A stretch of DNA of 64,000 bases from Oscillospiraceae bacterium (GTDB taxonomy: Bacteria; Bacillota; Clostridia; Oscillospirales; Ruminococcaceae): NCBI GenBank assembly GCA_020024215.1, contig JAHHUC010000001.1:18939-82938 (forward strand), given 5' to 3'. A model generated the notes under the pieces. The model saw nothing but the letters and a program-made list of their open reading frames with translations, was not told the DNA's origin and searched no databases. Of the stretch, positions 1-8,619 are shown piece by piece. Every line of letters begins with the position of its first letter. Positions within the stretch are counted from its first letter, which is position 1. The position numbers and the translations under genes were made by a program.

Positions 1-151
1 CAAAAAGGTGTCCGTCGGTATGCTTTCCCTTAAAGCAGAAGAAAAGGCTGCCCTTTTTGACCTGTCTGGTATCACAGCAAAGAGAGGTTATCTCCTTATC
101 TTCAAATTTCTGTTCATATTCCAAGCCCTTGAGAAGCTCTGTAAGCTTCAT
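1..151 (-). CDS. murE: UDP-N-acetylmuramyl-tripeptide synthetase MurE, N-terminal fragment (runs off window)
   Basis: The first 50 codons of a minus-strand gene that leaves the window at base 1. The start MKLTELLKG is followed about 20 residues later by CDTRQVKKGSLFFCFKG, the usual N-terminal MurE signature (D-x-R-x-V-x-x-G-x-x-F-F/C). MurE is the cytosolic ATP-dependent ligase that adds the third amino acid of the peptidoglycan stem. The ATG at 149-151 has AGAGGCGGTG just upstream. It lies 66 bp below the SpoVD-type PBP gene, the normal dcw-cluster order. The ATP-binding and amino-acid-binding domains are outside the window, so diaminopimelate or lysine specificity cannot be judged. Confidence 0.85.
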   Translation of the reverse strand, partial: MKLTELLKGLEYEQKFEDKEITSLCCDTRQVKKGSLFFCFKGKHTDGHLF

Positions 152-217
152 GTGATCACCGCCTCTTATTTTTTGCATAAAATCACGGGAGACAAAGCTG
201 TCTGCCGCCTGTCTGTT

Positions 218-2530
218 TTATGGCTTTTTGCTTTCTATTTCATCATTATAGCTTATTGTTACAACCGTGGAGGTCTTTGCCATCTCCCCGGCCTTGGGGC
301 TTTGGGATTTTATCCTGTCGCCCTCAAACTGCGCCTTCCCCTCATAATTGACATTGAACTGTGAGTTGAGAAGTGTTCTTCTTGCCTGCTCAACAGTCAT
401 TCCCACAACATCGGGAACCTCTGTGAGAACTCCCTGATCCTCGCCCTGCGGCTCTGTGTAAAGCCTTACATCCGAGCCCTTAGGCATTTTTGAATGGGCA
501 GGCGGAAGCTGGCGTATTATTCTTGTTCCGTTTCCGGAAATTTTATAGTTGAGCCCGTTTTTGACTATCTCGCTTATTCCGTCATGGACAAGCTGACCTT
601 CCACATAAGGGCACTCTACTTCCTTTTCCGAAAGCTCCTTTTCTGTATATTGCGGCTCTATTCCCAGATAGGGACATATATCTGCCATAATTGAGCCCAC
701 AACAGGTGCTGCAAGCACCGAGCCGTATATATTTGTCATGTACGGCTCATCAAAAAGCACAAGGCACAATATCTGAGGATCGTTTGAGGGGGCTATTCCG
801 GCAAAGGAGGCTATTCTCTTTGTAACCTCTCCGTCCTCCTTGGCGTCAAGCTTTTCACTGGTTCCGGTCTTTCCGCCAATTCTGTATCCGGGGACATACG
901 CCTTTTTTCCCGAGGCATCCTCATCGCACACAACATGCTCCATTATTCCTGCAACGGTCCTTGAGGTCTGCTCTGTGATAACGCTTCTTTTGACCTGGGG
1001 CTTTGTGGTTTTAACCACATTTCCCTCCGAATCCAGCTGCTGGCTCACAACATAAGGCTGCATAAGCTTTCCGCCGTTTACAACTGCCGAAACTGCTGTT
1101 GCCAGCTGTATGGGTGTTATCTTAAAGGTCTGTCCGAAGGAGGAGGAGGCAAGCTCCTCTCCCGATTCCTTTGAAAGCGTCTTTAAATCATAGAATATTC
1201 CGTCCGATTCTCCCGGAAGATCTATGCCTGTTGCCTCTCTTAAACCAAAGCGGTCAAAATAATCATAAAAGTTTTCCGCCCCTATGGAAGCGCCTATCAT
1301 CATAAAGGCCGGGTTGCAGGAATATTTTATAGCCTCCCAAAAGGCTATATCCCCATGGCCCTCCCTCTTCCAGCAGGACTTTCTTCTTCCTGCCACAACA
1401 TGATATCCGGGGCAGAAATACCTTGAGCCCTCCGGGGATGCCGTGCCCAAATCAAGGGACATGGAGGCGGTTACAAGCTTGAAAACAGATCCCGGCTCAT
1501 AAGGGTCGCTTATGGCCTTGTTGCGCCATTGGGCAAACCATTCCTTCTCAAGAAAAGCCTGCTTCAGCTCCTTTTCCTTCTTTGCCCTTTCCTCAGGATC
1601 CGATATCTTTGCAAGCTCATTTTGCAGCTCCTCGCTTTTGGCATATTCCTCTATTCTTATGCCGGCTAAAGGATCGCACAGCTTCGACGGCTCATTGGGA
1701 TCAAAATCCGGCTTTGTCGCCATAGCAAGAATGGCTCCGGTATTTACATCCATCACAATTCCTGTGCCCCTGTTCTGAACATTGTGCTCCATCACAGCTG
1801 TTTCAAGGTGCTTTTCCAAGGAGTGCTGTATAACCTCATCTATTGTAAGCACCAGAGAATTTCCGTTTTGAGGCTCAAACATCTTATCATAGGAAAAGGG
1901 CATATCCCCGCTCTTTGCGTTTTTATTAGAGACAACCATGCCGTCTGTTCCGGAGAGCACCTTATTATAATAGCTTTCCAGACCGTAGGCTCCGTTGTTG
2001 TCATCATCTGTAAAGCCCAGAACCGTGGAGCACAAATTTCCGTAAGGGTAATATCTCTTTGTATCCTCAACCAGATTTATGGAGCCTATGCTGTTGTCGG
2101 ATGCAAATTTAAGTATTTCCCTCGCCTTTTCATCCTCCACCTTTTTCTTTATGACCTCATAATAGCTGCCCACCTTTTTGCCTCTGGCTATGATATTTTC
2201 CCTGTCCACATCCAGCGTTTCGGAAAGAAAATCAGCTATTTTTTCCAATTCTGCCGCATCCTTTACCTCCGCAGGAGATATGGTGACGGTCCACACCGTT
2301 GCCGATGATGCCAGAATTTTTCTGTTTCTGTCATATATATTTCCTCTTTTTGCAGTTATCTGCGTGGGGCGCAGCTGCTGGGAAAGAGCCTTTCCCCTGT
2401 ACATTTCACCGTCTACTATCTGTATCTGATAAAGCCTTGCTATAAGTATCCCGAAGCCTATGAACACCATGATGAAGAGGACTATGTTCATCCTTTTTTT
2501 CATGCTGTTTCCCTGTCTGTTCAATGCCAT
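218..2530 (-). CDS. spoVD: PASTA-domain class B penicillin-binding protein, SpoVD/PBP2 type
   Basis: A 770-residue membrane-anchored D,D-transpeptidase that cross-links septal or spore-cortex peptidoglycan. Visible parts: one N-terminal membrane segment (about residues 14-33), a PBP dimerisation domain (about 50-210) with RGNIYDRN, then the transpeptidase with S348-x-x-K351 (GSVFK), S404-C-N406 and K554-T-G-T557. Two C-terminal PASTA-like repeats follow (about 635-700, degenerate, and 705-765, beginning VPDVVGMTVEQA). C-terminal PASTA on a dcw-cluster class B PBP is typical of SpoVD and related Gram-positive PBPs. The ATG is preceded by GAGGAGATTT. It is the fourth gene of the mraZ operon. 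Whether it acts in vegetative division, sporulation or both cannot be decided, because no other class B PBP gene is visible here. Confidence 0.88.
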   Translation of the reverse strand: MALNRQGNSMKKRMNIVLFIMVFIGFGILIARLYQIQIVDGEMYRGKALSQQLRPTQITAKRGNIYDRNRKILASSATVWTVTISPAEVKDAAELEKIADFLSETLDVDRENIIARGKKVGSYYEVIKKKVEDEKAREILKFASDNSIGSINLVEDTKRYYPYGNLCSTVLGFTDDDNNGAYGLESYYNKVLSGTDGMVVSNKNAKSGDMPFSYDKMFEPQNGNSLVLTIDEVIQHSLEKHLETAVMEHNVQNRGTGIVMDVNTGAILAMATKPDFDPNEPSKLCDPLAGIRIEEYAKSEELQNELAKISDPEERAKKEKELKQAFLEKEWFAQWRNKAISDPYEPGSVFKLVTASMSLDLGTASPEGSRYFCPGYHVVAGRRKSCWKREGHGDIAFWEAIKYSCNPAFMMIGASIGAENFYDYFDRFGLREATGIDLPGESDGIFYDLKTLSKESGEELASSSFGQTFKITPIQLATAVSAVVNGGKLMQPYVVSQQLDSEGNVVKTTKPQVKRSVITEQTSRTVAGIMEHVVCDEDASGKKAYVPGYRIGGKTGTSEKLDAKEDGEVTKRIASFAGIAPSNDPQILCLVLFDEPYMTNIYGSVLAAPVVGSIMADICPYLGIEPQYTEKELSEKEVECPYVEGQLVHDGISEIVKNGLNYKISGNGTRIIRQLPPAHSKMPKGSDVRLYTEPQGEDQGVLTEVPDVVGMTVEQARRTLLNSQFNVNYEGKAQFEGDRIKSQSPKAGEMAKTSTVVTISYNDEIESKKP

Positions 2531-2667
2531 AAGTAAATCTCCTCAAAAAACGTAAACTGCCGACCTTTTTCGCACACCCCTTTTAAGCAAATTAAGAGTT
2601 AGGCTAATAAAAGCTTAACTCTTACATCAATATCCTTTGGTATGCTCCCAAAATAATAGATACTATT

Positions 2668-3153
2668 TTATTTTTTAAGATATTCCATTGCAGAAAGCCA
2701 CAGGCTCTTTGCCTTCTGACCTAAATTGTCAGAGGTTTTCTCACATTTAAGAACCTTGCTGGTTGTTCCCAAATCCACATATTCTATCTGATATTCCTCT
2801 GCCTTTGCCATTTTAAGGTCGTTGGAAGCCCTTTCCTCCACAGTTCTCAAGGATACCATTTCAGAAAGCTCCACACGCATGCGATTGCCTGTTTCCACAA
2901 GGCTGTCATATTCAGCCTGTGTTTTTTCATACACAGCAGTAAGCTCTGTAAGCCTTACATGGTTGAATATTATGGCAGAAACCACTGTTATGACCACAAC
3001 AAAGGACAAAACCGAATAAAAGGCTGAGAGAGTTTTTCTCCTGCCGGATGCATCCTGTGAAACTACCTTAAGTTCAGGCGGCTGGCTGACCTTTTGAACC
3101 TCATCATAATTATTGGGGCTGAATCGTTCAAAATCGTAAGCAGCATTTGCCAT
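2668..3153 (-). CDS. ftsL: FtsL-like cell division protein
   Basis: A 161-residue bitopic protein: about 45 cytoplasmic residues, a single membrane helix (about 45-65, SVLSFVVVITVVSAIIF), then a coiled-coil-prone region (about 70-120) with regular hydrophobic spacing. FtsL works with DivIB/FtsQ and DivIC/FtsB to control septal peptidoglycan synthesis. FtsL sequences are poorly conserved, so the call rests on topology and on position between rsmH and the class B PBP gene, which is where ftsL sits in most Gram-positive bacteria. It starts 18 bp below the rsmH stop with GGAGAG upstream. It is longer than the usual 90-125 residues because of the cytoplasmic extension. Confidence 0.75.
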   Translation of the reverse strand: MANAAYDFERFSPNNYDEVQKVSQPPELKVVSQDASGRRKTLSAFYSVLSFVVVITVVSAIIFNHVRLTELTAVYEKTQAEYDSLVETGNRMRVELSEMVSLRTVEERASNDLKMAKAEEYQIEYVDLGTTSKVLKCEKTSDNLGQKAKSLWLSAMEYLKK

Positions 3154-3171
3154 TTAACTTCTCTCCTTTTT

Positions 3172-4116
3172 TTATTCTTCCTTTATTTTTTCTATGGTTC
3201 GCAGCTTTGCGCTGTGGCTTCTTTTATTTTCCTCAAGCTCCTGCATTTGAGCGGTTATGGGCTTTTTTGAGACCAGCCTTCCCTTCGGAGTTCTGTTGCA
3301 GACACACACCGGAAATTCCTTAGGGCATATGCAGCCTTGGCAAAATTCGCCGAATGTGTTTTTGACAATTCTGTCCTCCAGAGAATGAAAGCTTATTACG
3401 CTCAGCCTTCCGCCCACATTAAGGAGGGAAAAGGCATCCTTTAAAGAATCCTCTAAAATTCTCAGCTCGCCGTTTACCTCAATCCTTATGGCCTGAAAGG
3501 TTCTCTTGGCAGGATTTTTGCCCTCTCTTCTTGCAGGTGCCGGAATTGCCTCCTTTATTAAATCGGCAAGCTCCAGCGTTGTTTTTATGGGGGATATTTC
3601 CCTTCTTTTAACTATTTCCTTAGCTATTTTAAAGCTGAACCTTTCCTCCGAATAATCCCTTATTATCCTTGAAAGCTCCTCTAGAGTGTAAGAATTGACC
3701 ACATCAAAGGCAGAGAGCCCCTGACAGGACATCCTCATGTCAAGCGGTGCATCGTAATTGTAGGAAAAGCCCCTTTTTGGTGTATCCAGCTGATAGGACG
3801 ACACGCCCAAATCGAGCAATATGCCATCTGCCTTAAAGATTCCCTGCTCCTTCAAAAGGGCTTTCATGGAGCTGAAATTGCCTTGCAGCACCCTTGCATT
3901 CGGAAAGCTCTTTAATCTTTCCCCCGCTGTTTTTACTGCGACAGGGTCCTGGTCTATGCCAAAAAGAGCGCCTTGTGAAGAGAGCCTTTTGGCAATCTGA
4001 AGGGAATGTCCTGCACCTCCCACTGTCGCGTCAACATAAACACCGTCCGGCTTTATGTCAAGTGAAAGCAGGACCTCATTAAGCAAAACAGGCCGGTGAT
4101 TGAAAACTTCTTCCAT
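3172..4116 (-). CDS. rsmH: 16S rRNA (cytosine-1402-N4)-methyltransferase RsmH (MraW)
   Basis: A 314-residue SAM-dependent enzyme that N4-methylates C1402 in the decoding centre of 16S rRNA. Visible motifs: HRPVLLNEVL at the start, the SAM-binding loop DATVGGAGHS (about 30-40), GILLDLGVSSYQLD (about 98-112), and the C-terminal FHSLEDRIVK. The length matches the family (about 310). A C-terminal stretch holds several cysteines (CQGCICP, CVC) that are also seen in Firmicute homologues. It starts 2 bp after the mraZ stop, so the two are translationally close, and it belongs to the mraZ-rsmH-ftsL-spoVD-murE operon. Confidence 0.95.
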   Translation of the reverse strand: MEEVFNHRPVLLNEVLLSLDIKPDGVYVDATVGGAGHSLQIAKRLSSQGALFGIDQDPVAVKTAGERLKSFPNARVLQGNFSSMKALLKEQGIFKADGILLDLGVSSYQLDTPKRGFSYNYDAPLDMRMSCQGLSAFDVVNSYTLEELSRIIRDYSEERFSFKIAKEIVKRREISPIKTTLELADLIKEAIPAPARREGKNPAKRTFQAIRIEVNGELRILEDSLKDAFSLLNVGGRLSVISFHSLEDRIVKNTFGEFCQGCICPKEFPVCVCNRTPKGRLVSKKPITAQMQELEENKRSHSAKLRTIEKIKEE

Positions 4117-4118
4117 AT

Positions 4119-4538
4119 TTAAAATCCTAACTCATCCATTGCCTCTGCAACAGATTCAGACGTAAGCTCCTCATTTGCTTCATTCCAGCGGTCAAGGCTC
4201 CAGATCTCCGCGCGGACAGACACGCCCACAACGGCTATCTCATCTTTTAAGCCGGCATAATCCCTCAGATTCTGCGGAATGGAAATTCTCCCCTGCTTAT
4301 CCGGCGTAACCTCACAGGCCCCGGCAAAGAGAAATCTCTGAATCTTCCTCGCCTTTGATGTGGGCAGCAGCATGGTCTTTTCAGAAAGCTTCTGCCAATC
4401 AGAAAGCCTGTAAACAAAAAGACAGTTGTCAAGGCCCTTGGTGATTATAAAGCTGTCGCCCAAAGCCTCCCTAAGCTTGGAGGGGAAATTTATTCTTCCC
4501 TTTGCATCTATGCTGGGGAAATATTCTCCTATGAGCAC
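4119..4538 (-). CDS. mraZ: Transcriptional regulator MraZ
   Basis: A 139-residue protein made of two tandem AbrB/SpoVT-like DNA-binding halves. The first half opens with MLIGEYFPSIDAKGRINFPSK and the second has DKQGRISIPQNLRDYAGL; both carry the diagnostic D-x-(K/Q)-G-R-I. MraZ forms a ring and binds short direct repeats upstream of its own operon. It is the first gene of the division and cell-wall cluster, as in most bacteria. A near-consensus promoter (4610-4638) and three 10-bp-spaced repeats (4572-4600) lie just upstream, so it probably regulates its own operon. Confidence 0.95.
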   Translation of the reverse strand: MLIGEYFPSIDAKGRINFPSKLREALGDSFIITKGLDNCLFVYRLSDWQKLSEKTMLLPTSKARKIQRFLFAGACEVTPDKQGRISIPQNLRDYAGLKDEIAVVGVSVRAEIWSLDRWNEANEELTSESVAEAMDELGF

Positions 4539-4571
4539 CCAATCACCTCATGTTCACAAACTTGAGGGATT

Positions 4572-4600
4572 TTTCACCTCAATTCACCTACATTAACCAC
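4572..4600 (-). promoter_or_regulatory. Candidate MraZ operator: three direct repeats 10 bp apart
   Basis: On the minus strand, between the -10 box and the mraZ ribosome site, three units follow each other at exactly 10-bp steps: GTGGTTAAT, TAGGTGAAT and GAGGTGAAA. Known MraZ sites are short GTGG/GGTG-like direct repeats spaced about one helical turn apart upstream of mraZ. The position and periodicity fit autoregulation. This is inferred from pattern and location only. Confidence 0.5.
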
Positions 4601-4609
4601 TGTATACCT

Positions 4610-4638
4610 ATTATACAGTGAAAACACCTGCAATGCAA
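4610..4638 (-). promoter_or_regulatory. Sigma-A-type promoter of the mraZ operon
   Basis: Minus-strand -35 TTGCAT (4633-4638), a 17-bp spacer, and a perfect -10 TATAAT (4610-4615), about 70 bp above the mraZ start codon. It is the only strong promoter-like match in this upstream region. Confidence 0.75.
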
Positions 4639-4973
4639 GTGTTAAAACAAGTTTGAGCAGCTATTTTTTCAAACATTACACTACATTTTTTTACAATTTC
4701 TCACATTTACAGGACAAAATAAACCGCTCTTTTGCAAAAAGTGAAAGAATGTTTTGATTTTATACACTATGGAGGATATCCCCTTGCCTCCCATAAAAAG
4801 GCGCCGTGGGCTTATTTTAAATAGATGTATGTATTCTAAGAACAATTACACCTGCATACATTTAAGAGAAAACAAATTAAGCGGCGCTGAAGGCTTTGAA
4901 GCTTAAAATAAAGGCAGCATTTTCTATTGTAAACTTGTCGGAAAAACAGTGCATCCTTTTATGCAATTACGCT
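4639..4973. other. Non-coding stretch upstream of the mraZ promoter
   Basis: AT-rich sequence with no convincing gene. It contains a loose inverted repeat (ATGTATG near 4825 and CATACAT near 4855) and some purine-rich runs. Nothing here could be assigned a function. Confidence 0.4.
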
Positions 4974-5093
4974 AAAAAAGGCACACCTGTCTGCCGCCTG
5001 CAAAGTCTCAAAAATTTCTTTTTAAATGCCGTCATCTGCCCTTTGGCAAAGGACAGATGACGGCATTTAAAAAAAGACAGGTACGCCCTTTTT
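4974..5093. repeat. MITE-like element: 19-bp terminal inverted repeats around a long palindrome
   Basis: The outer ends are inverted copies of each other at 16 of 19 positions: 4974-4992 reads AAAAAAGGCACACCTGTCT and the complement of 5075-5093 reads AAAAAGGGCGTACCTGTCT. Inside sits an 18-bp perfect stem (5021-5038 with 5054-5071) that continues into CCTTTG/CAAAGG, so most of the 120 bp can fold. There is no coding capacity. The inner hairpin could also slow transcription leaving comM, but no clear U-run follows it on either strand. Only one copy is apparent in this window, so mobility is not shown. Confidence 0.45.
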
Positions 5094-5163
5094 AATTTTT
5101 TCTTGCAGGGTGGAGTTTTAAAATTTCCCGATTTAAGAGGTGGGCAGGGCTTTTACCTATTCA

Positions 5164-6687
5164 TCAGGTATTCCAGTATTTTCTGTCAAGACTTCTGTAC
5201 TGGACAGCCTCGCTTATATGGTTTGCTTCAATTACAGGCGAATTTTCAAGATCTGCAATGGTTCTTGCAACCTTTAATATTCTGTCATGACCTCTGGCTG
5301 AAAGCCCCAGCTTCTGAAAGGACAGCCTCAGTATTTTTTCGGCGCCTTCGGACATGGGGCAGAATTCCTGAAGATAGGTGCGCGGTATATCTGCATTTGA
5401 GTGTATATTCAAATTTCTGAAGCGTTCTCTTTGGATGTTTCTTGCCGTTTCCACACGCTCCTTTATTATAGCGGAGCTTTCCTGAGGAGCCTTGGAGGAA
5501 AGGCTTTCAAAGTCCACCGCAGCAACCTCCACATGAAGATCTATCCTGTCCAAAAGCGGTCCGCTTATGTGAGATATATATTTTCTCATGGCATTGGGCG
5601 TGCAGCTGCACCTTTTTTGAGGATGGCCGAAAAAGCCGCAGGGGCAGGGGTTCATGGCCGCAGCCAGCAGAAAATTTGAAGGATAGGTCACTCTGGCAGA
5701 TGCCCTTGAAATTGTGACACACATATCCTCTATGGGCTGGCGCAGCCCCTCCATGGCATCCCTTTTAAATTCCGGCAGCTCATCTAAAAAAAGCACTCCG
5801 TTGTGTGCAAGAGAAACCTCTCCCGGCTTTGGATTGGAGCCGCCTCCTGTCAGCGCAGCCGGTGAGACGGAATGGTGGGGAGATCTGAATGGGCGGCTTC
5901 TGACAAGCCCCTCGCCCTCCTTTAAAAAGCCTGCCACAGAATGTATTTTGGTAGTTTCTATCCTCTCTTGCTGCGTCATTTCCGGCAATATGGAGCTCAG
6001 GCACTTGGCAAGCATGCTTTTTCCCGAGCCGGGAGGGCCTATCATAAGTATGTTGTGGCTGCCTGATGCTGCTATTGTCAGCGCTCTTTTGGCATTTTCC
6101 TGACCCTTCACATCAGCAAAATCAAAGAGGAAATTTTCCTCCTGCTCAAATTGCTCCTCCTTGCAGGGATAAAGCTCACATTTGCCGTTTATATAATCTG
6201 CCGCCTCTTTTAAATTTTTGGCGCACAGAACCCTTACACCTTTGCACACAGAGCCCTCAGCCCTGTTGTCATATGGGATTATCACCTCATCTACACCGAG
6301 TGCCTCACAGCCTAAAACCATAGGCAGTATCCCATTGACGTGCTTTAGCTCTCCGCCTAAGGAAAGCTCGCCTATAAAGGCGGCGTTTACATCCCTCTTT
6401 TTTATTTCTCCGGATGCTGTAAGTATTGATATGACTATGGGAAGATCGTAAAAGGAGCCTGCCTTTCTTCTGTCGGCAGGGGCAAGATTGACAGTCACCT
6501 TGGACTGCGGAAAATTGAAGCCGCAGTTTTTGGCTGCCGCCCTCACCCTGTCTCTTGATTCCTTTACAGCAGCATCAGGCAGTCCCACCACATCAAACGA
6601 AGGCAGGCCCTTGCCTATATCCGCCTCGCAGGATACCAAAAAGCTTTCTATGCCCAAAAGTCCCAGACTAAGAATTTTTGAAAACAC
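5164..6687 (-). CDS. comM: ComM/YifB-family Mg-chelatase-like AAA+ ATPase
   Basis: A 507-residue AAA+ protein. The YifB/ComM family is related to Mg-chelatase subunit I, and ComM of naturally transformable bacteria is a helicase acting in recombination; its role in Clostridia is not established. Visible parts: an N-terminal Lon-protease-like fold (LPSFDVVGLPDAAVKESRDR), Walker A GPPGSGKS at about 217-224, LFLDELPEF (Walker B), and the cysteine-rich NPCPCGFFG and CSC motifs typical of YifB. The start is the GTG at 6685-6687, six bases after GGAGGG. The upstream in-frame ATG at 6747 lies inside the promoter and cannot be used. Confidence 0.9.
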   Translation of the reverse strand: MFSKILSLGLLGIESFLVSCEADIGKGLPSFDVVGLPDAAVKESRDRVRAAAKNCGFNFPQSKVTVNLAPADRRKAGSFYDLPIVISILTASGEIKKRDVNAAFIGELSLGGELKHVNGILPMVLGCEALGVDEVIIPYDNRAEGSVCKGVRVLCAKNLKEAADYINGKCELYPCKEEQFEQEENFLFDFADVKGQENAKRALTIAASGSHNILMIGPPGSGKSMLAKCLSSILPEMTQQERIETTKIHSVAGFLKEGEGLVRSRPFRSPHHSVSPAALTGGGSNPKPGEVSLAHNGVLFLDELPEFKRDAMEGLRQPIEDMCVTISRASARVTYPSNFLLAAAMNPCPCGFFGHPQKRCSCTPNAMRKYISHISGPLLDRIDLHVEVAAVDFESLSSKAPQESSAIIKERVETARNIQRERFRNLNIHSNADIPRTYLQEFCPMSEGAEKILRLSFQKLGLSARGHDRILKVARTIADLENSPVIEANHISEAVQYRSLDRKYWNT

Positions 6688-6718
6688 AGCATACCCTCCA
6701 AAGTTTTCTTTTATACAG

Positions 6719-6747
6719 ATTATAGACTTATAAAGCAAAATAAGCAA
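6719..6747 (-). promoter_or_regulatory. Promoter of comM
   Basis: Minus-strand -35 TTGCTT (6742-6747), a 17-bp spacer, and -10 TATAAT (6719-6724). This puts the transcript start near 6712, just upstream of the GTG start at 6687. Confidence 0.65.
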
Positions 6748-6756
6748 TATAATAGA

Positions 6757-6785
6757 TTGACTTATAAAACTTTAAAAGTTATCAT
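6757..6785 (+). promoter_or_regulatory. Promoter of the phosphoglucomutase gene
   Basis: TTGACT (6757-6762), a 17-bp spacer, and TATCAT (6780-6785), 31 bp before the start codon. It is divergent from the comM promoter, with only 9 bp between the two -35 boxes. Confidence 0.65.
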
Positions 6786-6816
6786 ATATGTGTCACTATG
6801 ATTAGGAGGTTATATT

Positions 6817-8529
6817 ATGGATGTAAACGAACTTTTTAAAAGATGGCGGATGTTTGCCGTTGAAGATGATGATATAGCTGCTGAATTAGAGGAAATTGTG
6901 GGAAACGAGGATGCCATATACGAGAGATTTTATCAGGAGCTTTCCTTCGGCACCGCAGGCCTAAGAGGCATTCTCGGAGCAGGAACCAACCGCATGAATA
7001 TCTACACTGTCAGAAGAGCGACACAGGGCTTTGCCAACTATCTTCTCAAAAAAGAGGAAAACCCCACAATGGCAATAGCCTATGATTCAAGGATAAAATC
7101 CGATTTATTTTCAAAGGAGGCTGCCCAGGTTCTTGCAGCCAACGAAATAAAGGTTTATTTATATCCTGAGCTGATGCCGACGCCCATGCTCTCCTTTGCC
7201 ATAAGAGAGCTTGGATGCTCCGGCGGAATAAATATCACAGCCTCCCACAACCCCAAGGAATACAACGGCTACAAGGCCTATCTTGACGACGGCTGCCAGA
7301 TAGGAGAGGATGCAGCCGATGAAATTTTATCCGAGATAGCAAGGCTCGATCCCTTTGATGATATTTCCACAATGGATTTTGACGAGGCTTTGGAGGATGG
7401 CCTTATAAGCTATATAACAAGCGATGTGACAGAAAAATATTTTTCTCTTCTTGCCGATTCGGTAATAGATAAGGATGCCTTAGGCAAAAACAACGTAAAA
7501 ATAATATACACCCCCTTGTGCGGCGCAGGAAACAAGCCGGTCAGAAAGCTTTTGAAGGACTGCGGCTTTCAGCTGCTGTCGGTGGTAAAAAGCCAGGAAA
7601 AGCCGGACGGAACATTTGCATCCTGCCCCTATCCCAACCCGGAATTTACAGAGGCGCTCATCCCCGGAATAAAGATGGCAAAAGAGGAAGGTGCACAGAT
7701 GCTGATTGCCACCGACCCGGATTCTGACCGCTTGGGAGTTGTTCTCTTTGATGAAAACGGCGCTGAAAAAAAGCTCACCGGCAACCAGGTGGGAATACTT
7801 ATGTGCTATTACATCCTCAATGCGCTTAAGGAAAAGGGAACATTGCCCAAAAGGCCTGTGGTTATAGAATCCATCGTTTCCTCCCCCATCATACCAAAAA
7901 TAGTTGAAAGCTTTGGCGGAGTGTGCTTCAAGACACTTACCGGATTTAAAAATATCTGCAAAAAGATGGCAGAGCTGGAAGAAAAAGGCCTTTTATCCGA
8001 TTTTGTGTTTGCATTTGAAGAAAGCTGCGGCTATCTGCCTGTATCCTTTGTAAGGGATAAAGATGGAGTTGCATCCGCACTTCTCATGTCGGAAATGGCA
8101 TGCCATTATAAGGCGGAGGGAAAAACCCTTCTTGATGTGCTGGATGAAATTTACAAAAGGTACGGCTATCACATGGAGGAGGGCGTTTCCTTTGAATTCA
8201 AGGGCGTTGAAGAGGGCAGAAGGCTAAAGGCTCTTGTTGAGGACTTATTCAAAGAACCGTTTGAGGAAATCGGCGGCTTTAAGGTGTCTTATCACATCGA
8301 CTATAAAAATTCCAGAATTTTAAAGGATGGAAAGGAAGAGCCCTTTGTCTTTCCAAAATCCAATGTGCTTGCCTTTGTTTTTGAAAACAATGCCATGCTC
8401 ACCATAAGGCCCTCAGGCACCGAGCCAAAGCTAAAAGCATACATCATGACACAGGGCGAGGATGAGAATGGGGCAAAGGAAATTTCAGAAGCTATAAAAA
8501 AAGGTTTAAATTCTATCATTTTCTCTTAA
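6817..8529 (+). CDS. Alpha-phosphoglucomutase / phosphomannomutase
   Basis: A 570-residue phosphohexomutase that interconverts hexose 1- and 6-phosphates in the cytosol, feeding cell-wall and glycolipid sugars (PgcA type). Motifs in order: FGTAGLRG (45-51), the phosphoserine loop TASHNPK with catalytic Ser143, the metal loop DPDSDR (300-305), the sugar-binding FEES (in FAFEESCGY) and the C-terminal phosphate-binding RPSGTEPK. All four active-site loops are intact and the length is normal for the long Firmicute form. AGGAGG lies 8 bases before the ATG. It is probably monocistronic. Confidence 0.93.
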   Translation: MDVNELFKRWRMFAVEDDDIAAELEEIVGNEDAIYERFYQELSFGTAGLRGILGAGTNRMNIYTVRRATQGFANYLLKKEENPTMAIAYDSRIKSDLFSKEAAQVLAANEIKVYLYPELMPTPMLSFAIRELGCSGGINITASHNPKEYNGYKAYLDDGCQIGEDAADEILSEIARLDPFDDISTMDFDEALEDGLISYITSDVTEKYFSLLADSVIDKDALGKNNVKIIYTPLCGAGNKPVRKLLKDCGFQLLSVVKSQEKPDGTFASCPYPNPEFTEALIPGIKMAKEEGAQMLIATDPDSDRLGVVLFDENGAEKKLTGNQVGILMCYYILNALKEKGTLPKRPVVIESIVSSPIIPKIVESFGGVCFKTLTGFKNICKKMAELEEKGLLSDFVFAFEESCGYLPVSFVRDKDGVASALLMSEMACHYKAEGKTLLDVLDEIYKRYGYHMEEGVSFEFKGVEEGRRLKALVEDLFKEPFEEIGGFKVSYHIDYKNSRILKDGKEEPFVFPKSNVLAFVFENNAMLTIRPSGTEPKLKAYIMTQGEDENGAKEISEAIKKGLNSIIFS

Positions 8530-8537
8530 AATAATAC

Positions 8538-8566
8538 TTGCTTTTTTAAATCAAGTGTGGTAACAT
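8538..8566 (+). promoter_or_regulatory. Promoter of rpmE
   Basis: TTGCTT (8538-8543), a 17-bp spacer, and TAACAT (8561-8566), about 54 bp before the rpmE start codon. Confidence 0.55.
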
Positions 8567-8619
8567 TAACTATGCTTTATGTGAGTATAAGTCTTATTTT
8601 CTGAAAGAGGTGAACATAG

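Noticed and set aside
1784..2308. 174-codon open frame on the plus strand
   Set aside because: It runs antisense to spoVD, whose protein is clearly real, and its translation looks random with no ribosome site.
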